This document shows, one piece after another, positions 15,002 to 22,970 of a stretch of 64,000 nucleotides of DNA. The notes below the pieces were generated by a model that was given only the letters and a program-made list of their open reading frames with translations, had not been told where the DNA came from and made no database searches. Source of the stretch: Paenibacillus mellifer. GTDB lineage: Bacteria; Bacillota; Bacilli; Paenibacillales; Paenibacillaceae. Every line of letters starts with the position of its first letter. The first letter of the stretch is position 1. A program made the translations under genes and the position numbers. The DNA is taken from positions 1-64,000 of the forward strand of contig NZ_JALPRK010000009.1 in NCBI RefSeq assembly GCF_023195895.1, given 5' to 3'.

Positions 15002-15075
15002 TGGGCCCTACAGGACTCGAACCTGTGACCAATCGGTTATGAGCCGACCGCTCTAACCAACTGAGCTAAGGGCCC
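15002..15075 (-). tRNA. tRNA-Ile2(CAU) (or elongator Met)
   Basis: A 74-nt tRNA. Acceptor GGGCCCT with AGGGCCC and discriminator A; anticodon loop CTCATAA gives CAU; T arm ACAGGTTCGAGTCCTGT. The body resembles the Bacillus Ile2 tRNA, whose C34 is changed to lysidine by TilS, more than the elongator Met tRNA. CCA is not encoded. Confidence 0.9.
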
Positions 15076-15088
15076 GGGGAAGCTTGGA

Positions 15089-15162
<74 letters not shown>

Positions 15163-15184
15163 TCAGTAAATAGCGACAATTAAT

Positions 15185-15214
15185 AATATACACGATTCCC
15201 GTGGGGTGCGTCAA
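15185..15214 (-). promoter_or_regulatory. Promoter of tRNA-fMet/Ile2 unit
   Basis: Minus strand: TTGACG (15209-15214), 18-bp spacer, TATATT (15185-15190). Confidence 0.7.
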
Positions 15215-15222
15215 GCAGTACA

Positions 15223-15402
15223 TTATGGAATAAAACGCACACCGTATTTGCCCTTGCGGGAGCGAAAAATTTCAATTTGCCGCATGTCGTCGAAACCGTA
15301 GATCCAGCCGTCTTGCTCCAATCGTCGAGCCAGGCATCCGGCTTGGAATTTCGTTCTGTATAATTTATTGAAATAGATCCACCGCATGACTTTTTCGTCC
15401 AT
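15223..15402 (-). CDS. Small basic protein, unknown
   Basis: A 59-aa protein from ATG 15402 to TAA 15223. It is rich in aromatic and basic residues (MRWIYFNKLYRTKFQAGC, DGWIYGFDDM, IFRSRKGKYGVRFIP) and reads like a compact alpha/beta domain. AAAGGA abuts the first ATG, so the in-frame ATG at 15387 may be the real start. No family is claimed. It stands just upstream of the tRNA promoter and past the terminator of the ABC operon. Confidence 0.6.
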   Translation of the reverse strand: MDEKVMRWIYFNKLYRTKFQAGCLARRLEQDGWIYGFDDMRQIEIFRSRKGKYGVRFIP

Positions 15403-15453
15403 CCTTTCTTTAATTAGAGCAAATTGTCCTTGCCTATAGAATACCCAACCTTA

Positions 15454-15486
15454 ACAAAAAAAGCCGCCGGAATCCGTCCGGCGGCC
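15454..15486 (-). terminator. ABC operon terminator
   Basis: Minus strand: GCCGCCGGA, 5-nt loop, TCCGGCGGC, then seven T residues. It closes the operon that begins near 22.8 kb. Confidence 0.92.
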
Positions 15487-15529
15487 TCTGATCCTTCTGG
15501 TAATTTCTGTTCTTTCCTGAAAACGTGGC

Positions 15530-17032
15530 TTAACCTTTAATAATGGTTCCGCCAGCTGCAGCTCCCTCTTGCGGAACAAATGGCGTGCCATCCTCCTGGA
15601 ATTGAGTTTTCGGATTGTTCTTAATCTCCTGCAGCATTTTGTTCCCCTTCTCTTCCCATTCCTTGAGCGCCTCTGCCGGCGTTTTCTTGTTCTCCAGGAC
15701 CTCCTGGAAGAATTTGCGTCCGCTGTCCGTCACGCTGTAAAGCCCCGGTTTCTCGCTCATCAGCTTATCCTGCTTCGGATCGGTAGGAGGTGTTGGTTTC
15801 AACAAATAAAACGCCTGGATATTGTAATCGAGTCCGGATTTCGGTTTAATGTACGATTTCCGTGCCAGCATTTCGTACGAATTGCTGCGCGACTTCAGTT
15901 TGGCCCAATCCTCGCCATTGATAAATTTAATGAAATCCCATGCCGTATCCGCATTCGGAGCAGCACTGTTGATTGCGAACGTGTTGCTGAGCCAAATATT
16001 CCCGCCGACTCCCGGTTTCTCCGGATGCACCGGCAAAGTTACAACATCCCAATCCACGGACTTGAAGTTTTTGATTTTCGAGGCATTGTTGTTCGCATCG
16101 GAAATTTCATTGATGTAATAGCTCTCACCAATGGTCATTGCGACTTTCCCGGACAGGAATAAATCGCTGCTGATCGAAGACCAATCACTACCGTCCATTG
16201 GATTGCTGGTATTGTCCGGAATTACTTTATCTTTCGATAGCTTGCTGATCGTTTCCCAAACCTTAGTCCATTGCGGCGTGTTGACTGTCATCGTTTCGGC
16301 TTTGTCGTCGAACGTCTTCAACTGCAGCGAGTTGACGTAGCTGTTCTGCATATCCCAGAACGGGTCATTGCCTACGTAACGGTTGAAGGAGAATCCGTAA
16401 ACCCGGTCTTTACCTTCCCCTTTGGCCACCCGCCGTGCCAGGTTAAACACGTCATCCCAAGTCATGTTATCGGTTGGCGGCTCTACCCCGGCATCTGTGA
16501 ACATCTTCTTATTATAGAAGAGGGCCGAAGACGAGAAGTTAGGCGTTAGGGCATACAAGCTGCCTTCCCCAAGATCCTTGATACCGTCAATGACCGCTGG
16601 AACATAGTCGGTCGTATCAAATTTATCCTCTTGAATCAAGGGATCCAGCTGCTTCACCATGTTTTCTTTGATCAGTTGGTTCAGCACCGCCGTGTCGGTT
16701 ACAACAACGTCTACTGGATTGCTGCCCGTCATAATCTTCTTCATATTATCCAGATAGTCGGGTTGGACATAAGGCTGCGAGCTGTCTTGATAACGGTATT
16801 GCGACTGGTCGATGGCAGGCACAACCTCGATGCGTACGTTCTGATGCGTAAACTCGTAAACATCGGTGTATTGCTGCCGGAAATAAGAGTCGTCGTAACT
16901 TCCATACAGCACGCCGATACGCAGCACTTTCTCCTGTTCAGGGTCTGCTGCCTTGCTGCCGTTACAGCCAGCCAGCAGGCCAAGTGCCAGCGTCGCCGCC
17001 AGCGATACAGATAATAATTTCTTTAACCTCAT
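15530..17032 (-). CDS. Extracellular solute-binding lipoprotein (family 1)
   Basis: A lipoprotein of 500 aa: signal peptide with lipobox LLAGC (Cys at about 23) and a maltose-binding-like periplasmic-binding fold, with typical blocks (VDVVVTDTAVLNQLIKENMV, YALTPNFSSSALFYNKKMF and DTAWDFIKFINGEDWAKL). The family normally delivers sugars to an ABC importer with two MalF/MalG-type permeases; none is present here. Instead its start overlaps the stop of the ABC ATPase by 4 nt (ATGA), making it the last gene of an FtsX/MacB-type operon. The ligand and reason for this pairing are unknown. The start follows a GGAGGGGG site. Confidence 0.9.
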   Translation of the reverse strand: MRLKKLLSVSLAATLALGLLAGCNGSKAADPEQEKVLRIGVLYGSYDDSYFRQQYTDVYEFTHQNVRIEVVPAIDQSQYRYQDSSQPYVQPDYLDNMKKIMTGSNPVDVVVTDTAVLNQLIKENMVKQLDPLIQEDKFDTTDYVPAVIDGIKDLGEGSLYALTPNFSSSALFYNKKMFTDAGVEPPTDNMTWDDVFNLARRVAKGEGKDRVYGFSFNRYVGNDPFWDMQNSYVNSLQLKTFDDKAETMTVNTPQWTKVWETISKLSKDKVIPDNTSNPMDGSDWSSISSDLFLSGKVAMTIGESYYINEISDANNNASKIKNFKSVDWDVVTLPVHPEKPGVGGNIWLSNTFAINSAAPNADTAWDFIKFINGEDWAKLKSRSNSYEMLARKSYIKPKSGLDYNIQAFYLLKPTPPTDPKQDKLMSEKPGLYSVTDSGRKFFQEVLENKKTPAEALKEWEEKGNKMLQEIKNNPKTQFQEDGTPFVPQEGAAAGGTIIKG

Positions 17033-17916
17033 GATGGATCCCCCTCCAATGATTTAGGTGCTGTGATAATGATTTTCTCCCCATCAAATTCCATGCTCGC
17101 CCGTCCGCTGATCCCGACGGATTCCAAATACTCCTTCGGAACCTGCAAGCGCCCAACCCGGTCGACGACGACGAAGGCTTCGTGAACCTCCTGCAGTCCG
17201 CCCGCGCCGAGCTCTGCTGCCGCCAAATCGAGATTCGGATTCCGCTTCAGGAATTCCGTGCTCGTTAATCCGTCACGGATGGCAACCACGCGGTCCACTT
17301 TACCCGCGAGTGTTAAATCGTGCGTAACGATGACGACCGTGATGCCGAGTTCCCGGTTGACCTCGCGAAAGATCTGCATGATCTGGTCGGAAGTTGCCGT
17401 ATCTACCGAACCCGTTGGTTCATCGGCAAGCAGCAGCTTCGGTCGGTTGGATAACGAGATGGCGATCGCGACCCGCTGCTGTTCCCCGCCGGAGAGCTGA
17501 TGCAGCTTGTTATGCATCCGGTCTTTCAGACCCACTCGCTCCAGCAACTCCCTCGCATAAGCTCGATCCAGCTTCCCAGTGAGCAACATCGGCATCTCCA
17601 CATTCTCCAGGGCAGTCAAATAGGGAAGAAGGTTGCGGGCGTTGTTTTGCCACACGAATCCAACCGTATTGCGTTTATATTCCACCAGCTGATCATCGCG
17701 GATCTTGAGCAAATCCCAACCCCCAACGGAGACCTGACCGGCCGACGGCCGATCCAGCCCGCCGAGGATGTTCAGCAGCGTTGATTTGCCACTGCCGCTG
17801 TTGCCGATGATCGCCATCATCTCGCCTTGCTCAACGGTCAAATTCAGGCCTTGGAGCGCAACAACTTCGATATCTTCGGATTTGAAAATTTTTACAAGTC
17901 CTTCGCAATAAATCAT
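17029..17916 (-). CDS. ABC ATPase with C-terminal AbrB-like extension
   Basis: A cytoplasmic ATPase of 295 aa of the MacB/LolD class. Walker A GNSGSGKST (about residues 38-46), Q-loop, signature LSGGEQQRVAIA, Walker B LLLADEPTGSVD and His switch VTHD are intact. After the ATPase core (to about residue 220) comes a tail with VVVDRVGRLQVPKEYLESVG and GRASMEFDGEKIIITAP, which has the look of an AbrB/SpoVT swapped-hairpin module. It sits 3 nt downstream of the large permease and overlaps the solute-binding lipoprotein. It most likely drives the FtsX-type permease. Confidence 0.9.
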   Translation of the reverse strand: MIYCEGLVKIFKSEDIEVVALQGLNLTVEQGEMMAIIGNSGSGKSTLLNILGGLDRPSAGQVSVGGWDLLKIRDDQLVEYKRNTVGFVWQNNARNLLPYLTALENVEMPMLLTGKLDRAYARELLERVGLKDRMHNKLHQLSGGEQQRVAIAISLSNRPKLLLADEPTGSVDTATSDQIMQIFREVNRELGITVVIVTHDLTLAGKVDRVVAIRDGLTSTEFLKRNPNLDLAAAELGAGGLQEVHEAFVVVDRVGRLQVPKEYLESVGISGRASMEFDGEKIIITAPKSLEGDPS

Positions 17917-17919
17917 CCC

Positions 17920-20820
17920 TTAGCGCTCCTCTCCCATTTTTACCGCCTGATGCACGCGCAGGCGCCGGATTTGCCAGAAGAGCAGGCCGGCTCCCATCAA
18001 CAGCATCACGAACACGACGACGTACAACTGCAAGGTGTCTTGGGAATCAAACACGATTCGGAACGGCGGCACTTGCGTGGTCACGTTGTCCGCCGTTTGC
18101 AGGAAAGGCAAGTACAGCTTGCCGGCGATCTTCCCGATGACAATCCCAAGCACGATCGACAGGCCTGCGGTTAAGATTTGTTCAGCTAACAGCATAAACG
18201 TCAACTGCTTACGGGATAAGCCCATCGCCCGCAAGATCCCGAACTGGACGACGCGACCCGACAAATTGAAGAACCAATAAAGCACGTACCCAATTAACGA
18301 TACGATTACCGAGACCAGGAAGCCGAGGCTTAAAATCCCGAATACGCCGCCCCGAGTCGGGTGCTTGCTCTGCGCGGCTAGTTCGCTGCGCACATCATCG
18401 ACCGAATAAAGTTCGATCCCTTCGTTCGCCAGCTTGGTAATCAGCGGCGCAACCTTGGCGCCCGGCTTCATTTTCAGCCATACCTCATAAGGAATAAGGG
18501 GAACCTGGTCGTAGATATAATCCAAATTCGCGATAATAAACGGCGTTTGATCCGGGTATTGGCTAGGCCAATAAGGCAAAATCCCGTAAACGGCAAATTC
18601 CACCGTTTGCTCGCCCAAGGCCACCGTAAACACGTCGCCCGGCTTCAACTTGTATTTCTCCGCCATGGTAGACGGTACCAAAGCCGCGCTTTCGTTCATG
18701 CCGAGAAAATTCAAATAATTAAATGGATGCGTTGGAAACAGATCATTCCGGAACCACGCCACCTGGGCAAAATCAACATTGTCGATCCCCATCACGTTGC
18801 CTTGGCCCGCCGAACGGCCGGAGACGATGATATTGCCTTTCGTCTGTAACACGCGCGCCGCATGCTCGACCCCGTCAAGCTTCCGGAAGATCTCGAACGG
18901 AGGTTCGGAATATATCACCTTAGACGGGGTTGGATTCTGCCCACCGCCGCCTGATCCGCCGCCCGGTCTCCCACCTGGGTTCCCGCCGCCGCCCGATCCT
19001 CCCGAACCGCCGCCTTGACCTTGACCGGAGCCTCCCTGCGAAGGGCGAGTAATCTCCGGTGTGCCTTCCCATACTGTCCGCATAATGACGTCCGCTCCGT
19101 ATTTGTACAATGTCCGCTCCGTCGAATTCAGGTCGATCGTTCGGGCTGCGGATGCGTTATATACACCGAGCCCTAATGTTAGAACAAGCAAGATCATCAA
19201 CGGATAATAGGAAGAAGACGACCTGGACAATTGAGTCAAGCTTAGGTAATACGGAACCGGCAACCACTTCTTGCCGATCCAGCCGATCAGCTTCAACAAC
19301 CACGGGAACACCCGCAGGAAGAAGAGTCCGATCGAGAATATCGCCAGCGCCGGAACGAAGAACAGAAACGGCTGAACTTGCAGCTCATCCGTAGTCATCC
19401 CGGTCTGGAACGTCAGCATCTGCCGCTGATTAAACATGTAGTAGCCGTAACCCGATATCCCCATCAATACGATATCCAGGAACCAGCGCTGCCAGAACGG
19501 CGCCCGATCGGAGCGGGCTTGCTTCTGCTTGGTCTTGACGATCGAAGAACGGGCAAACGAGACCGCCGGCAGCAAAGTTGCCAAGATCGCGATAATGACC
19601 GCCGCCGCCCCCAACGCCAGAGCATCGAAGTTGAAACCGACCGGAATGGACTTCCGATTCACGAAGGTCAAGAAGCCATCCGCCGATCCGATGCTCTTCG
19701 ACATAAACCAACCAAGCAAAGGGCCCGCAATCAACGCAATTGCGCCAAGAATCAAACTTTCAAATAAATAAATTAAGATAATCTGCTTCGTGGATGCCCC
19801 GCGGCTTCGAAGCACCGCGATATCACTCTGCTGCTTGTCGAGCGCTTGGCGGGCGTTCATAACGATATAATAAAACACCATGGCGATCATCGGCGCCGCC
19901 AGCGTAAACAGCAGGGTTTGCATCTGTAAGCTTTGCTTGCGGAAATCATTTAATAGACTGCCAAAAGAAACGTCGACCTTCGTGTCTTTCAGCTTCTGGT
20001 ACAACTCCACATTCAGCCGGTCCAGCGTATCCGACAGCGGAGAGAGCTGACTCGTTTTGATCTCACCGAGATTGAAGGCGTAATACCAGCTGGAATTATG
20101 CAACGGAATCGATAAACGATTCAGCAGGTTTTCATTAAATACTTGATCCGGGACGTAGAGGTTATTCATCATCCCTTCAAAACCTTGATACCAATATGGA
20201 TCATTTTCATTAGCCAGCTGGAAGGTGCCGACGATCTTCACTTTCAGTGTCACGTCCACACCGCTGTACACAGGATACTCCATCACGTCGCCAACGTGCA
20301 GGTCCTGGCGGTACATCGCCTCCTCCAGCATCAGAGCTTCAAGTGTGTCGCCGTCGGCTTGATCTGAGTACAGTTGGCCGCCGGATATGGATATATGATC
20401 CTGCAATCCGCTCATGGACACAATCGACATCGTCCGGGTACGGCTCGCATCCACTTTGGTTGGATCCTCCGGAAATACCTCCGTGCTTCGAATCGACCGC
20501 GTATTAACATAGGCGTCGTGAGGGAAGCCGATTTCCTTCGGCACCTCGTCGACGATATATTGATTGACGGCCGTTAAAGCTGCGGGATCCGTCTTGGTGC
20601 CGCCCGACGCCTGATAACTCATGATCAACGAACCCGCGGGAAGCCCTTCGCTTTCGGCTTTCAGCGTGGTCGCGACCACCCTTTTTAGCGACCCGTCGGA
20701 ATACATCGGTATGCTGACCGTAAACGAGACGGCGACGATCAGGCCCAGTAAAGTACTTAACGTCAGCCATTTCGTGTTCCACATTTTGCGGAACAGTAAG
20801 CGTAATAAAGGTACTCCCAT
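17920..20820 (-). CDS. Large FtsX/MacB-like ABC permease
   Basis: A membrane protein of 966 aa with two FtsX-type halves: an N-terminal transmembrane helix (about residues 15-37), a large external domain, three to four helices around residues 310-460, a second segment with helices around 490-560, another external domain, and C-terminal helices at about 845-960. The second external domain contains an unusual Gly-rich linker (about residues 597-640, mostly G with S, Q, N, P). FtsX/MacB permeases work by mechanotransmission on lipids, peptides or extracellular enzymes rather than classic import. Its start codon shares one base with the stop of the membrane-fusion gene (TAATG). Confidence 0.9.
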   Translation of the reverse strand: MGVPLLRLLFRKMWNTKWLTLSTLLGLIVAVSFTVSIPMYSDGSLKRVVATTLKAESEGLPAGSLIMSYQASGGTKTDPAALTAVNQYIVDEVPKEIGFPHDAYVNTRSIRSTEVFPEDPTKVDASRTRTMSIVSMSGLQDHISISGGQLYSDQADGDTLEALMLEEAMYRQDLHVGDVMEYPVYSGVDVTLKVKIVGTFQLANENDPYWYQGFEGMMNNLYVPDQVFNENLLNRLSIPLHNSSWYYAFNLGEIKTSQLSPLSDTLDRLNVELYQKLKDTKVDVSFGSLLNDFRKQSLQMQTLLFTLAAPMIAMVFYYIVMNARQALDKQQSDIAVLRSRGASTKQIILIYLFESLILGAIALIAGPLLGWFMSKSIGSADGFLTFVNRKSIPVGFNFDALALGAAAVIIAILATLLPAVSFARSSIVKTKQKQARSDRAPFWQRWFLDIVLMGISGYGYYMFNQRQMLTFQTGMTTDELQVQPFLFFVPALAIFSIGLFFLRVFPWLLKLIGWIGKKWLPVPYYLSLTQLSRSSSSYYPLMILLVLTLGLGVYNASAARTIDLNSTERTLYKYGADVIMRTVWEGTPEITRPSQGGSGQGQGGGSGGSGGGGNPGGRPGGGSGGGGQNPTPSKVIYSEPPFEIFRKLDGVEHAARVLQTKGNIIVSGRSAGQGNVMGIDNVDFAQVAWFRNDLFPTHPFNYLNFLGMNESAALVPSTMAEKYKLKPGDVFTVALGEQTVEFAVYGILPYWPSQYPDQTPFIIANLDYIYDQVPLIPYEVWLKMKPGAKVAPLITKLANEGIELYSVDDVRSELAAQSKHPTRGGVFGILSLGFLVSVIVSLIGYVLYWFFNLSGRVVQFGILRAMGLSRKQLTFMLLAEQILTAGLSIVLGIVIGKIAGKLYLPFLQTADNVTTQVPPFRIVFDSQDTLQLYVVVFVMLLMGAGLLFWQIRRLRVHQAVKMGEER

Positions 20821-21926
20821 TAACGACCCACTACTTTCTGTCCCGGCGTGAGTCCTTTAACGATTTCTACGTCGGTCGAGGTTTGCATGCCTACCTCGAC
20901 ATCGGCTTCGCGTTTCGTGCCGTCCTCCTCTACTACCTGGACGTAAGTGCGCGAACCGATGGTCCGCAGCGCGGAGATCGGAATCAATACGGCGTTTTCC
21001 TTGCGTTCAGTCACGATGGATACGCTAAGCGGACGGCCGCGTTCAATGCCCTCTGGCCATTTATCGAGTTGAACGATCAGATACTTATCGATCGTATCTT
21101 TCTCGGGAGGGGTGCCTCCGCCTCCTCCGTTACCGTTTCCGTTATCGGATGAACCGGTATCGACAGGCATTACCTTCACTTTACCTTCAAACACGCCGGC
21201 CGCGTTAATGTCCACCTTAGCCTTCATCCCTACGGCAACCTTCGCCAAATCTTCCTTGGCAAACTGAGCCGCGACGACCAGCGAAGATGTATCGGACAAC
21301 ACCGCTACCGTATCGTAAGCTTTGATCGCCGCCCCTTTTTGAGCGGAGACGGAGACAACCGTACCGGAGAACGGCGCCCGCAAGGTTCCGTCGGCAATCG
21401 TTTTCTCCAAATCCTCCAACGCTTGGCGCTGTTCCTCAAAGACGATAGAAGCCTCTTCGAATTCGATCGGGTCCTTCTCATCCTTGGTACGAAGCAGTTC
21501 CTTCATGGAGATTTCCTGCTTGCGGAACTCCAGCTTCTTCTTACGCAAGTCCTTCTGCAAGTCTTCTACGTCCAGCTGAATAAGAGCATCGCCCTGCTTG
21601 ACCTTGTCTCCCGCCTTGACCATCACTTCCTTAACGTGGAGATTATCCTCTGTAAAAAACAAAGGCTCTTCCCGCTGGCTCATGATTTTGCCGACCGCGC
21701 TGACATTGAGCTCAATCGTCTCCGTCCGCACCTCATACTCCGGCTTCTTCGAGATCGTCGGCGGCGTGATAACCGGTAGGTCCTCCTCCGCCTCTTCGTT
21801 CGGCAGCAAGGCGCAGCCCGTGGATGCCACCAGAGTCAAGCTGATGGACAAGATTCCCAACGTTCGAAATAGCCCTGATTTCCCCCTTTTACCCGATAAA
21901 TTTGCCATCCACCATTTCGTAAACAT
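20820..21926 (-). CDS. Membrane-fusion (MacA/HlyD-like) lipoprotein
   Basis: An adaptor protein of 368 aa. A signal peptide with lipobox ASTGC (Cys at about residue 38) gives a lipid anchor; a biotinyl-lipoyl-like half (VKAGDKVKQGDALIQLD), a coiled-coil hairpin (about 125-185) and a beta-barrel (TLRAPFSGTVVSVSAQKGA onward) follow, with a Gly/Asn-rich insert near 265-285. Such proteins bridge MacB-type permeases to the cell envelope. ATG 21926 has GGAGG at 8-9 nt and overlaps the upstream ATPase by 38 nt; an internal ATG at 21908 is possible. It belongs to the five-gene operon. Confidence 0.9.
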   Translation of the reverse strand: MFTKWWMANLSGKRGKSGLFRTLGILSISLTLVASTGCALLPNEEAEEDLPVITPPTISKKPEYEVRTETIELNVSAVGKIMSQREEPLFFTEDNLHVKEVMVKAGDKVKQGDALIQLDVEDLQKDLRKKKLEFRKQEISMKELLRTKDEKDPIEFEEASIVFEEQRQALEDLEKTIADGTLRAPFSGTVVSVSAQKGAAIKAYDTVAVLSDTSSLVVAAQFAKEDLAKVAVGMKAKVDINAAGVFEGKVKVMPVDTGSSDNGNGNGGGGGTPPEKDTIDKYLIVQLDKWPEGIERGRPLSVSIVTERKENAVLIPISALRTIGSRTYVQVVEEDGTKREADVEVGMQTSTDVEIVKGLTPGQKVVGR

Positions 21927-22737
21927 GGTCCGCTACCTCCAGGATTGTAGGATCGTGTGTGGTCATACAGATTGTCACGCGTTCGGTCTGTATGATGTTC
22001 TTGAATACTGCCATGACTTGTGCTCCCATTTGCGAATCGAGATTGGCCGTCGGCTCATCCGCCAGCAACAGCTTCGGACGGTGGGCGATTGCTTTGGCGA
22101 TCGCCACACGTTGCTGTTCCCCCCCAGACAGCTCGAACGGGCGATGGAACATCCGTTTCCCCAGACCAACGAGCTCCAAGCAGTGGGTCACGCGCCGCTT
22201 CCATTCCTGGGGCGGTACCCCTGCCATGCGCAGCGACAGCTCGACATTCTCCCAGGCTGACAGCAACGGAAGCAAGGCGTACGCCTGGAAAATAAAGCCG
22301 ATCTGATCCCTGCGCAGCAGCGTGTGCTTATCGTCGTTCAGCTCATGCAGCGGTTGGCCGCGGAACCAAATTTCACCCGACGTCGGCTGGTCCAATCCGC
22401 CGAGCATATTGAGCAACGTTGTTTTGCCCGAACCGGAACGGCCCTTCAGCATCACAAGTTGACCGGAAAGCACCTCCATGTTGATCCCTTTTAATACCTG
22501 GATTTCTCCTCCGCCTACCGGAAAAGAACGACGAACCTCTTTGACCGACAAGATCGGTCCGGTCTCCTTCTCCGGTTCTTCTTCTTGCGCACGGGCTGCA
22601 ATGACCTCAGCGGCGGCTGTATCCTCTATCACCGTCTCCTCCGAGGCGCTAGCGACTTCCACTTCCGCCTCCGGGACCGGAGAGTCCGCTCCGGACTGAA
22701 CTTCGACTTTTTCTGTTTTACGAAGCCATCGCATCAT
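21889..22737 (-). CDS. ABC ATPase with acidic N-terminal extension
   Basis: ATPase of the MacB/LolD class, about 282 aa from ATG 22737 (GGGAGA at 10 nt; ATG 22755 is an alternative). The core from about residue 62 has Walker A GRSGSGKTT, signature LSGGEQQRVAIAKA, Walker B LLLADEPTANLD and the switch TTHD. Ahead of it lies a low-complexity stretch of about 50 residues rich in Glu, Ala and Val, not usual in this family. It heads the operon, and the operon has a second ATPase, so the permease may use a heterodimer or the two may act with different partners. Confidence 0.88.
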   Translation of the reverse strand: MMRWLRKTEKVEVQSGADSPVPEAEVEVASASEETVIEDTAAAEVIAARAQEEEPEKETGPILSVKEVRRSFPVGGGEIQVLKGINMEVLSGQLVMLKGRSGSGKTTLLNMLGGLDQPTSGEIWFRGQPLHELNDDKHTLLRRDQIGFIFQAYALLPLLSAWENVELSLRMAGVPPQEWKRRVTHCLELVGLGKRMFHRPFELSGGEQQRVAIAKAIAHRPKLLLADEPTANLDSQMGAQVMAVFKNIIQTERVTICMTTHDPTILEVADHVYEMVDGKFIG

Positions 22738-22970
22738 CGTGTATCGTTCTCCCATTTCCCTAATTTGTGATTCTGCCTCTTCTTGATCTTCTTGGCCTTG
22801 TCTAGCAATTCATTTACGTCTTGCATTATAAACGAAATACTATGGCAAAAAGTTACAACGAAATGAACGAACGGGAACTTTTTTCTTCCAGATTTTAAGC
22901 GCTGATGCTAGGTTACAATCCTGTTAAAATTAAGGAGAATTCTACTAGAATCGGCAAGGAGAACTATCTA

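Noticed and set aside
18779-19018. Pro/Gly-rich plus-strand frame
   Set aside because: Mirror image of the Gly-rich linker of the permease gene on the other strand.
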